Below are positions 1 to 5,920 of a stretch of 7,531 nt of DNA, piece by piece. The position numbers and the translations under genes are program-made. Below the pieces are notes generated by a model. The model saw only the letters and a list, made by a program, of their open reading frames with translations, had not been told where the DNA came from and ran no database searches. Position 1 is the first letter of the stretch. Every line of letters starts with the position of its first letter. The stretch covers positions 1 through 7,531 of the forward strand of contig NZ_CAMPHN010000197.1 in NCBI RefSeq assembly GCF_946885885.1. The letters run 5' to 3'. Source of the stretch: an uncultured Pseudomonas sp. (GTDB lineage: Bacteria > Pseudomonadota > Gammaproteobacteria > Pseudomonadales > Pseudomonadaceae).

Positions 1-346
1 CATGGCCGGTGACATCGCTGGGCATCAGGTCCGGGGTGAACTGGATACGCGCGAACTCGCCGCCGAAACAGCGCGCCAGGGCACGCACCAGCAGGGTTTT
101 GCCGAGACCGGGTACGCCTTCGACCAGCACGTGGCCGCCGGCGATCAGCGCGGTGAGCACGTCGTCGATCACCGAGGTCTGGCCGACCACCGCCTTCTGC
201 AACTCCTGACGCAGCGCCTGGGCCAACTGACTGGCGCGTTGGCGCTGCGACGGCGGTGGGGTGGGGGGCGCGCCGGATGCGACGGTTTGCGTAGCGAGCG
301 GCGCATCTGCCGAGCTGCTGGTGACTTCGCGAGTGTCTTCGCTCAT
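1..346 (-). CDS. MoxR-family AAA+ ATPase, N-terminal 115 residues (partial)
   Basis: The N-terminal part of a MoxR-type AAA+ ATPase, a chaperone-like cytosolic ATPase class that usually acts with von Willebrand-type (DUF58/VWA) partners on protein complexes. The visible protein has a Ser/Thr/Ala/Pro/Gln-rich leader (about residues 1-38), a helix leading into the VVGQ motif (53-56), a Walker A P-loop GVPGLGKT (77-84) and the typical MoxR stretch [15 protein letters not shown] (100-114). The reading frame runs off the left window edge, so Walker B, sensor motifs and the lid domain are not visible; the truncation is a window artefact. The ATG at 344-346 is preceded by AGGA seven bases upstream and overlaps the TGA of the DUF4350 gene as ATGA, which fixes the start and suggests translational coupling. 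The leader seems longer than in many MoxR proteins. Family assignment is secure; substrate is unknown. Confidence 0.95.
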   Translation of the reverse strand, partial: MSEDTREVTSSSADAPLATQTVASGAPPTPPPSQRQRASQLAQALRQELQKAVVGQTSVIDDVLTALIAGGHVLVEGVPGLGKTLLVRALARCFGGEFARIQFTPDLMPSDVTGH

Positions 347-1587
347 AGGGCGTTCCTAAGGGTTTGCAGGTGGGCGACCTGGCGGGTGAATTCGGCGGCG
401 GGTAGCGATTTTTCCGGCAGCGGCCGCATGGCTTGGCTGATGGCGCTGGACGGCAAGCGGCTCATACGGGCCAGCACGTGCCATTGTTCGGCGACGCCGA
501 GACGCTCGAAACCGGGATGGCGGCGGCGTGCGCGGCGTTGAATATCCTGTTGCAAACCTTGCAGCAGGCTTTGCTGGCCGCAGCGTCTGAGCAAAAAGTC
601 GGCACTGCCGCGCACGTGTTCCTGCAATTTACGGCGGCTCAGGCTGACCGGCAGTTGCAGTGGACCCTGGCGCACGCCGGTATACCAGAGCGTCAGCACG
701 ATCAGCAGGGCCAGCGCCGTCAGCGCCTCGGGGAAGTTGCGCAACAGCAGGCTGAACAGGTCGTCGCGTTCGGCGCGGTAGACCAGGGTCACCGCGCTGT
801 CCTGGCTGAGGTACCAGAGCAGCCAGGCATGGTCGTATTCGCCGATCTGCCGGTTTTGCCAGATCCAGCTGTCGGTTAATACGCTGATCAATCCTTCGCC
901 GTGATACAGCTGCAACAAGTGGGTCGCGGCGCCGCTGTTGGCCCAGACGTGGGCGCGGTCTTCGCTGTCGTAGAGGTGGTATTCGGTGTCGAAGTCGATA
1001 TAAGCCGGGGCGTCTTCGTTTTCCAGGTACAGCTGGGTCAGTTCGGGGTAGCGATTGGCTTCGCCGGCTTGCTCCGTGTCGACCGGCGCTTCGCTATCGG
1101 CGCTGGCTTCTACTTCGGTCTGCGATTCCTCGGTATCCGCCTCGGCGTCGCCTTCTTCGTCCTCGAGGTCTTCGGCGAGGTACTGCTGAATGCCCAACTG
1201 ATCGAGCAGCAGGTCGCCGCTTTCTTCCTCGTCTTCATCCCATAGGCGTTCGGCGACCACCAGCAGGTGCCCGCCTTTGGCGGCCCACTCCAGCAGACGC
1301 TGGTTTTGCCGCGCGCTGATGTTCTTACGGTCGCCGAGCAGCAATAGGGTTTGGCCGACGCTGGGCAGCTCGTTCAGCACCTCCAGACCATCGGCGTGCT
1401 GCACCTGGATGCCCTGGGCGCGGAGGAAATGCTCGGCGGCTAGGTAGGGGTTGGCGGCGACCTCGGGGGCCGGGCCGTGCTTGATGGTTTCCTGATAGGG
1501 CTCGGCAATGCTCAGCAGGTAGCTGCCGAGCCCTCCCAGGCAGAGTAGAAGCAAGCCACCGAGCAGAAACTGAAGGCGCCGACTCAT
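343..1587 (-). CDS. DUF4350 domain membrane protein with acidic insert
   Basis: A 414-residue protein matching the DUF4350 pattern. It has an N-terminal membrane segment (about 7-26), an extracytoplasmic domain (about 30-280) opening with [14 protein letters not shown] (46-59) and carrying a beta-strand/loop motif [11 protein letters not shown] (79-89), a second membrane segment (about 286-302), and a basic cytosolic tail of about 110 residues starting near [10 protein letters not shown] strongly acidic, low-complexity stretch covers about residues 117-176. The frame is open up to 1629, but the ATG at 1585-1587 is preferred: it overlaps the DUF4129 stop as ATGA, has AGGGG upstream, and places the hydrophobic segment right after MSRR. 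The 3' end overlaps the MoxR ATG by four bases. DUF4350 has no established biochemical activity. The context suggests a membrane partner of the MoxR system, whose basic tail could face the ATPase or its DUF58 partner; that role is inference. Confidence 0.88.
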   Translation of the reverse strand: MSRRLQFLLGGLLLLCLGGLGSYLLSIAEPYQETIKHGPAPEVAANPYLAAEHFLRAQGIQVQHADGLEVLNELPSVGQTLLLLGDRKNISARQNQRLLEWAAKGGHLLVVAERLWDEDEEESGDLLLDQLGIQQYLAEDLEDEEGDAEADTEESQTEVEASADSEAPVDTEQAGEANRYPELTQLYLENEDAPAYIDFDTEYHLYDSEDRAHVWANSGAATHLLQLYHGEGLISVLTDSWIWQNRQIGEYDHAWLLWYLSQDSAVTLVYRAERDDLFSLLLRNFPEALTALALLIVLTLWYTGVRQGPLQLPVSLSRRKLQEHVRGSADFLLRRCGQQSLLQGLQQDIQRRARRRHPGFERLGVAEQWHVLARMSRLPSSAISQAMRPLPEKSLPAAEFTRQVAHLQTLRNAL

Positions 1588-3161
1588 GCCTGCACCCCTG
1601 GGCCGAACAGGTTGCGCCAGTCCTGACACAAGGCCGGTTTGAGTGTCTCGGGTGGCAGCCGATGGCCGTAGGCGAGGTTCTGCCAGTGCAGGGTCAGCAC
1701 CTGGCTGAACTGGCTGAGTGGGTCCTGTTCGAGCGTTTGCACCAGGCGCAGCACTTCGGCCTCGGTGTAGGCGCTTTTCAGCGGCAGGCGGTAGTCGTGC
1801 AGCAAGCGGCTGAGCAGGGCGCGATAAAGCAGGCCGAGCGCGGCACGGGGCTGTTCGCCCCAGAGCCGTTCGACTTCGCCGGCGACATCGTCGGGCAAGG
1901 TTTCCGGTGCCACTTCAAGGCCGAACAGCTGGCTCGGCGGCAGGTATTTTTTGCGTCTCGCCGGTAAACCCAGGCGCCCCGCGAAGGTACTCAGCCAGTC
2001 GCGGTAACGCCAGATCACCAGCGCTAGAAGGCTTAACAAGGCGGCCCAGAGCAGCACCTCGAATACCAGGGCGACTATTTCGATGCTTTTCCAGAATTCG
2101 CCCAGCTTGAGGAACTTCTCGATCAGTGCCTTGATGGTTTCCTCGTCGACTTCCTCGGCTTTTCGTTCTTCGCCGAAGCGCCAGAGGGTGACCACCTCGC
2201 GGTTCTCGAACGGCGGCTCGTCGAGCAGTTGCGCGATGCTCTGTTGCGCGGCCTGGCTGGTCAGCGATTGCTTGAGCAGGCGTTCGGCGTCCGGACCTAT
2301 GGGGTCCTCGACGGGTAATGGGCAACTGCTCGATGCCTCGGCCGCCAAGGCCGGAGCCGGCGCTTGCAAGAGCAGCAAACCGCAGCCGAGGATCAGGGCG
2401 TAGGCCACGCCGGTCAGGCGCTGGCGCAGTTGGCGGAACACCAGTTCGATATCCCAGGCTTCCAGGGCTGTGCGCCGGTTCAGGTAGAGGGTGAAGCCGC
2501 AGGCCACGTACACCGGCTCCCAGACGATCAGCACCAGCACATACAGCAGGTTGGACAGGTGTTCGAGCCACAGCCACTCGCCCGTTGCCGCCTCGATCAG
2601 GCTTTTCCAGCTCCAGTCCAGTTCGATCTGCGCCGGCAGCAGCATATAGAACAAGGTGACCAAGCCCAGCCACAGGGCGCCCTCCAGGTGCATGCCGACC
2701 ACGGTCAACCAGGTGGCGGCGCCGGCGTCGCGTTGGCCCAGGACCACCAGGCGTTGGTTGCGGGCCGCGCCGGATAAGCCCTCCAACTGCAATACCGGCA
2801 GGTCGAAGCTGCGCGTCGGGCTCAGGCGGCGCCAGGTCAGGCTGGCCAACAACTGCGGCTTGAGCAGGCCGGGCAGGGCCTTGAGCGCCTGTTTGACAGT
2901 GGGCGTATCGCCGAACAGGGCGTGCGAGAGGATATACAGCGGCAGCCGCTCGTACGCCGGTTTCAGCCACCAGAACAGGAAGATCGCCCAACCGGGGTGC
3001 CGCCACAGCAGCAGGCAGAGCAGGGCGAACAGTGGCAGGGTCACCAGCGCCCAGCTGGCCATCAACAGCCCGGCATGCCGGCGTGCGAGCAGTACGCCGA
3101 GGTCCAGCGCCTCCCAAGCGCTACGCGGGCGAATCGCCACGCTGGCATCAGTCAGGCGCAT
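1584..3161 (-). CDS. DUF4129 domain multi-spanning membrane protein
   Basis: A 525-residue integral membrane protein in two apparent modules. The first (about 1-250) has hydrophobic segments near 31-53, 58-70, 161-177 and 203-227, ending in TLYLNRRTALEAWDIEL (224-240). That ending resembles the closing motif of glycerophosphodiesterase-type membrane domains often found beside DUF4129 genes. The second module starts with a signal-peptide-like stretch (251-273, ending ALA), then an extracytoplasmic segment of about 80 residues, a membrane helix (about 361-384), and a cytosolic C-terminal domain (about 385-525) with LLYRALLSRL (444-453) and YTEAEVLRLV (465-474) typical of DUF4129. The ATG at 3159-3161 is preferred because GAGGTGA sits five bases upstream; the GTG at 3165-3167 lies inside that Shine-Dalgarno sequence. 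The start lies inside the SpoIIM-like gene (14-base overlap) and the stop overlaps the DUF4350 start. Function is unknown. Confidence 0.85.
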   Translation of the reverse strand: MRLTDASVAIRPRSAWEALDLGVLLARRHAGLLMASWALVTLPLFALLCLLLWRHPGWAIFLFWWLKPAYERLPLYILSHALFGDTPTVKQALKALPGLLKPQLLASLTWRRLSPTRSFDLPVLQLEGLSGAARNQRLVVLGQRDAGAATWLTVVGMHLEGALWLGLVTLFYMLLPAQIELDWSWKSLIEAATGEWLWLEHLSNLLYVLVLIVWEPVYVACGFTLYLNRRTALEAWDIELVFRQLRQRLTGVAYALILGCGLLLLQAPAPALAAEASSSCPLPVEDPIGPDAERLLKQSLTSQAAQQSIAQLLDEPPFENREVVTLWRFGEERKAEEVDEETIKALIEKFLKLGEFWKSIEIVALVFEVLLWAALLSLLALVIWRYRDWLSTFAGRLGLPARRKKYLPPSQLFGLEVAPETLPDDVAGEVERLWGEQPRAALGLLYRALLSRLLHDYRLPLKSAYTEAEVLRLVQTLEQDPLSQFSQVLTLHWQNLAYGHRLPPETLKPALCQDWRNLFGPGVQA

Positions 3162-4128
3162 GCTCACCTCGTCCGGCGAGCGACAGATAGGCCAGCACCG
3201 CCAACCATAAAAATGCCCCGACGACGTATTTGACCGTTGGGCTGGCCAGAGTCATCGACGACCAGTAGGCCTCGATAAAGGCCGCCAGCAACAGAAATAC
3301 GGTGGCCCCTCCGACTAAACGCACGCTATGGCCCGCCGCAAGACGCAAGGCCTCGCTGCGCGGCAGACGTCCCGGCGCCAGCAGCGCACCGCCGAGCTTG
3401 AAACCGGCGGCGCCGGCCAGGGCGATGGCGGTCAGCTCGAAGGCGCCATGGCCGATGACGAACGACCAGAAGGTTTCGCTGTAGCCGATCTGCGTCAGAT
3501 GGCCCGCCACCGCGCCTATCATCAGGCCGTTGAACAGCAGGAAGAACAGGCTGCCGAGGCCGAATAGCAGGCCGCTGGCGAAGGTCTGAAAGGCGATGCC
3601 GATGTTGTTCATGATGTAGAAGCCGAACATCATCCAGTCGTCGCCCGAATCGCGTTCGCTGAAACGACCGATGCGCCGAGCATCGGGGTCGTACATTTCC
3701 TCCATGTTGGCCACTTGTTCGGGGTCGACCAGGCTGTAGATCAACTCGGGGAACAGATAGACCAATAAGGCCATGCCCAGCAGGCTGCCGAAAAACACCA
3801 GGCTGGCGGCGGTCACGCAGCGCCATTCGGCGCGCACCAGTCGCGGGAAACCGGCCAGGACGAAACCGATCAACTGCGCCGCCAAGGGGCTGCGATGGCG
3901 GTAGAACTGCTGGTGGCCGCGCAACACCAGGTGTTGCAACTGCTCGATCAAATGGCTGCTATAGCCACGCGCCTGGGCCAGAGCGAACTGCTGACACAGA
4001 CGCCGGTAGTCGGCGGCGAAACCCTTGCATGCCTGGTTGTCGGCTTTGCCGCGTTCGAGGCTGTCGAGCAACTCGGCGAAGGCATGCCAATCGGCTTGGT
4101 GGCGCTGTTCGAACAGGCTCTGTTTCAT
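3148..4128 (-). CDS. SpoIIM-like (stage II sporulation protein M family) membrane protein
   Basis: A 326-residue membrane protein of the SpoIIM family. In endospore formers SpoIIM belongs to the DMP peptidoglycan-remodelling complex, but this organism type does not sporulate, so the family name is only a homology label. Residues 1-100 are a soluble, helix-rich N-terminal region (QRHQADWHAFAELLDSLE). Hydrophobic segments follow near 105-130, 168-190, 192-214, 222-250, 270-288 and 298-317. Family hallmarks are MMFGFYIMNNIGIAF (166-180), LLFNGLMIGAVAGH (197-210) and FVIGHGAFELTAIALAGAAG (223-242), whose His-Gly...Glu-Leu core is strongly typical. The frame stays open upstream across the RDD gene to 4926, but the ATG at 4126-4128 overlaps the RDD stop as ATGA and begins the recognisable homologous region. 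GGGG lies about six bases upstream. Its place between the RDD and DUF4129 genes suggests it is a core membrane component. Confidence 0.92.
   Translation of the reverse strand: MKQSLFEQRHQADWHAFAELLDSLERGKADNQACKGFAADYRRLCQQFALAQARGYSSHLIEQLQHLVLRGHQQFYRHRSPLAAQLIGFVLAGFPRLVRAEWRCVTAASLVFFGSLLGMALLVYLFPELIYSLVDPEQVANMEEMYDPDARRIGRFSERDSGDDWMMFGFYIMNNIGIAFQTFASGLLFGLGSLFFLLFNGLMIGAVAGHLTQIGYSETFWSFVIGHGAFELTAIALAGAAGFKLGGALLAPGRLPRSEALRLAAGHSVRLVGGATVFLLLAAFIEAYWSSMTLASPTVKYVVGAFLWLAVLAYLSLAGRGEHAPD
3165..3171 (-). promoter_or_regulatory. Strong Shine-Dalgarno inside the SpoIIM-like gene, for the DUF4129 start
   Basis: The minus-strand sequence GAGGTGA lies just before the ATG at 3159-3161 and within the last codons of the SpoIIM-like gene. 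It is the best ribosome-binding sequence in the operon, decides between the ATG and the GTG two codons earlier, and suggests that the DUF4129 protein can start independently as well as by coupling. Confidence 0.55.
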
Positions 4129-4871
4129 GTCGGCCCCAGCAAACCATGGGCAATGCCATGGATGTGTCGTTCGGCGAGCTCCGCGGGAACTTGCAGCGGC
4201 TCGGCGATAATCGCCGCCAGCTCGGCGCGACGGGCGCTGGACAGGCCTTCGGCGCGTTCGGCGAAGCCGAGCATGGCGCGCTGCTCGGCCAGGTTGAGGA
4301 CAAAAGGCGCGCGCGCGGCCTCGGCCTGCGGCAGATTGGGGCGCGTCGGCGGTGTGTCGCGGTAGACCACCAGGGTACCGGCGGCCATATCGCCGAGGCG
4401 TTTGAATGCCGGGTGGTTGAGGCAGCTGAGGATGCCCAGGGTGTAGCCGAACGGCAGGATATCGACGAAGCGCAGCAGATTGCGGGTCAACGACGCCGCC
4501 CAGCCGACCGGCGTGCCGTCGTCGTGCACCACGCGCAGGCCGAGCATCTGCTTGCCGGGCGAGCGGCCCTGGTTGAACACCTCGAACAGCACCATGTACC
4601 ACCAGGTGACGAGAAACAGCAGGATGGTCGCCAGGCCCATGCCGAACTGGCCGAGCAAACCGAGCACGATATAAATGACCCCGAGCGCCGCGCCACGAAT
4701 CGCCAGGTCGATGCTGAAGGCCAGCGCGCGCGGCACCAGCCCCGCTGGGCGCAGAACCAGATCGATGGCTTCCGGGGTTTCCACGTGAAAGCGGGTATCC
4801 AGCGGCGCTGCCGAAGGCTGCTCGGAGGATAGCGGAGCACGCGAATAAGAGGGTAAGGCTGTAGGCGGCAT
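4125..4871 (-). CDS. RDD-family membrane protein
   Basis: A 248-residue protein of the RDD family, small membrane proteins named for conserved Arg and Asp residues and proposed in some cases to have transport or ion-exchange roles. The conserved parts are PRALAFSIDLAIRG (47-60, with Arg48 and Asp55), membrane segments near 58-75, 79-97 and 133-150, the loop GRSPGKQMLGLRVV (102-115), LTRNLLRFVDILPFGY (128-143) and KRLGDMAAGTLVVYRDTP (157-174). An Ala/Glu-rich cytosolic tail of about 75 residues follows. The first 25-30 residues are Pro/Ser-rich and atypical. The ATG at 4869-4871 is the most upstream start in frame but lacks a clear Shine-Dalgarno sequence. A GTG at 4782-4784, just before ETPEAIDL, is a shorter alternative, also without a good ribosome site. 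It is the first gene of the operon and overlaps the SpoIIM-like gene by ATGA. The tail may dock partner proteins (inference). Confidence 0.9.
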   Translation of the reverse strand: MPPTALPSYSRAPLSSEQPSAAPLDTRFHVETPEAIDLVLRPAGLVPRALAFSIDLAIRGAALGVIYIVLGLLGQFGMGLATILLFLVTWWYMVLFEVFNQGRSPGKQMLGLRVVHDDGTPVGWAASLTRNLLRFVDILPFGYTLGILSCLNHPAFKRLGDMAAGTLVVYRDTPPTRPNLPQAEAARAPFVLNLAEQRAMLGFAERAEGLSSARRAELAAIIAEPLQVPAELAERHIHGIAHGLLGPT

Positions 4872-4897
4872 CAGCGGACTGCGTCGGAGAAAGCCCG

Positions 4898-4926
4898 ATG
4901 CTAGCCAGCAGCGGGCAGGTAAGCAA
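4898..4926 (-). promoter_or_regulatory. Candidate sigma70 promoter of the RDD-SpoIIM-DUF4129-DUF4350-MoxR operon
   Basis: On the minus strand a -35-like TTGCTT (4921-4926) and a -10-like TAGCAT (4898-4903) are separated by exactly 17 bases. Transcription would begin near 4891, giving a leader of about 20 bases before the RDD start. The -10 matches four of six consensus positions and the -35 three of six, so this is a moderate candidate. Its location, just downstream of a terminator-like hairpin and just upstream of the first operon gene, supports it. Confidence 0.4.
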
Positions 4927-4927
4927 C

Positions 4928-4949
4928 CGAGTCAGCAGAAGCTGACTCG
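4928..4949 (-). terminator. Perfect 9-bp hairpin, probable terminator of the upstream membrane-protein gene
   Basis: CGAGTCAGC (4928-4936) and GCTGACTCG (4941-4949) form a perfect 9-bp stem with a 4-base loop, 27 bases beyond the stop codon of the 4977-5747 gene. On the minus strand it is followed by a weak, interrupted T stretch (GTTGCTT), so it is a non-ideal intrinsic terminator and could instead stabilise the mRNA 3' end. In the plus direction a run of five T occurs, but about 12 bases after the stem, which is too far for a standard terminator. Confidence 0.5.
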
Positions 4950-4976
4950 TGGCTTAACGTATTTTTCAGGCGGAAC

Positions 4977-5747
4977 TCACTGAGCGGCCGGCAGAACACC
5001 GAAGATGGTGCGATACAGAATGCCCATGGCGATGATCATCAGCGGGATGGTCCAAACCAGGCCGATACCCAGGGGGATCGCACTGAGCATGGTGATCAGG
5101 CCCAGCAGCAGGAACAGGCCGAAGACCTTGAACCAGTGTTGGGTGATCGCCTTGCGCGAGGCTTCCAGTGCTTGCCACGGCGACAAACCGCGCTCGACCA
5201 CCAGAGGGATCGCCAGGATATAGGCGATGGACAGGTAGAGGCCGGGAATCAGCAGCAGAATCATGCCCAGGTAAACCAGCGCCATCATGATCACTGCGGT
5301 GATCAGCAGCGGCACGGTGCGGCCGAAGTGGCTGAAGATTTCGTTGAAGCTGATCGGTTGATCGGCCGCGCGGCGAATGCCGACCATATTGATGCCAGCC
5401 ATAAAGGGGTAGGCCAAAGCCGAGGCCAGGATGCCGATCACTATTTCAGTAACCATGCCGACGACGCTAAAGCTTTCCCCGCCAGCCAGGCCGACCAGGC
5501 CGAGAATTCCGCCCAGGATGAAGGAGACCACCAGCAGCACTGCGTAGAATGCAATGAAACCGCCGATGATGATGCCCTTGGTGCCTTTGGTGCGTTGCCA
5601 GGCTTCGCCGATCAAATCGCCGATATTGAAGTCGTAACCGCGGCTCAGTGCTTCTTCGATGCTCAATGCCTGACCGTCGTTTTTGCCGGTTTCCTGCAAT
5701 TGGCTGGTCGGGGCTGCGTAGGGATTGGGGGCTATCGAGTCACTCAT
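4977..5747 (-). CDS. Polytopic inner-membrane protein of unknown function (YciC/DUF975-like fold suspected)
   Basis: A 256-residue membrane protein. The N-terminal 50 residues are soluble and start with the motif APNPYAAP (6-13), common in small bacterial membrane proteins of unknown role. Hydrophobic segments lie near 58-84, 95-122, 144-166, 168-184, 205-224 and 226-247. LIPGLYLSIAYILAIPLVVE (166-185) followed by a Ser-Pro-Trp-Gln-Ala-Leu amphipathic helix resembles the YciC/DUF975/glycerophosphodiesterase-membrane-domain pattern; this is recalled similarity, not a search result. The frame is open to 5849, but the ATG at 5745-5747 is preferred: AAGGA lies 9-10 bases upstream and the preceding 34 codons encode an unremarkable Pro/Thr-rich stretch. 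It is followed by a hairpin, so it is probably a separate transcript from the downstream RDD operon, although on the same strand. It is divergent from sbcB. No enzymatic motif is visible. Confidence 0.85.
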   Translation of the reverse strand: MSDSIAPNPYAAPTSQLQETGKNDGQALSIEEALSRGYDFNIGDLIGEAWQRTKGTKGIIIGGFIAFYAVLLVVSFILGGILGLVGLAGGESFSVVGMVTEIVIGILASALAYPFMAGINMVGIRRAADQPISFNEIFSHFGRTVPLLITAVIMMALVYLGMILLLIPGLYLSIAYILAIPLVVERGLSPWQALEASRKAITQHWFKVFGLFLLLGLITMLSAIPLGIGLVWTIPLMIIAMGILYRTIFGVLPAAQ

Positions 5748-5784
5748 CAGGGGCGTCCTTGTGCAAGAGTGGGGAGGGATGACA

Positions 5785-5814
5785 ACTGTAGCCTTAGTGG
5801 CATATGGCCTACAA
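5785..5814 (-). promoter_or_regulatory. Weak candidate promoter for the 4977-5747 membrane-protein gene
   Basis: On the minus strand TTGTAG (5809-5814) and TACAGT (5785-5790) are spaced by 18 bases, about 40 bases before the ATG. The -10 matches four of six consensus positions; only TTG of the -35 is conserved. A plus-strand ATGACA (5779-5784; five of six matches to TTGACA), with TATGGC 18 bases later, overlaps it and could serve sbcB, but that -10 is poor. Both calls are tentative. Confidence 0.22.
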
Positions 5815-5909
5815 GGCGCTGGACGGTTGCCGAGCGTGAGCTGGATCAAAGTTCTGCGGCTGGCGGGCCATCGCTTCCTTGAATGATAGACTGCCGATGC
5901 CTTCGACTC

Positions 5910-5913
5910 AGGA
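5910..5913 (+). promoter_or_regulatory. Shine-Dalgarno sequence that selects the sbcB GTG start
   Basis: AGGA lies seven bases before the GTG at 5921-5923, an ideal distance. The competing ATG at 5897 and TTG at 5879 have no comparable purine-rich sequence upstream. This is the main reason for placing the exonuclease start at 5921. Confidence 0.6.
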
Positions 5914-5920
5914 TAAAGCC

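Noticed and set aside
1588..1629. 14-codon N-terminal extension of the DUF4350 gene
   Set aside because: It would lie inside the end of the DUF4129 gene. The ATG at 1587 has an AGGGG ribosome site, ATGA coupling, and leaves the hydrophobic segment directly at the N-terminus.
4029..4832. 267-codon open frame on the plus strand, opposite the RDD gene and the SpoIIM-like start
   Set aside because: It is antisense to well-supported genes. Its product is rich in Arg, Gln and His with no domain pattern, as expected of a GC-rich shadow frame.
4129..4926. Upstream extension of the SpoIIM-like frame, giving an apparent 592-residue protein
   Set aside because: The added part overlaps the whole RDD gene in another frame and is Arg/Ala/Gly-rich nonsense. 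The ATGA-coupled ATG at 4128 begins the real homology.
5748..5849. 34-codon N-terminal extension of the membrane protein at 4977-5747
   Set aside because: It has no hydrophobic or conserved features, and the internal ATG has a better-placed AAGGA and a familiar N-terminal motif.
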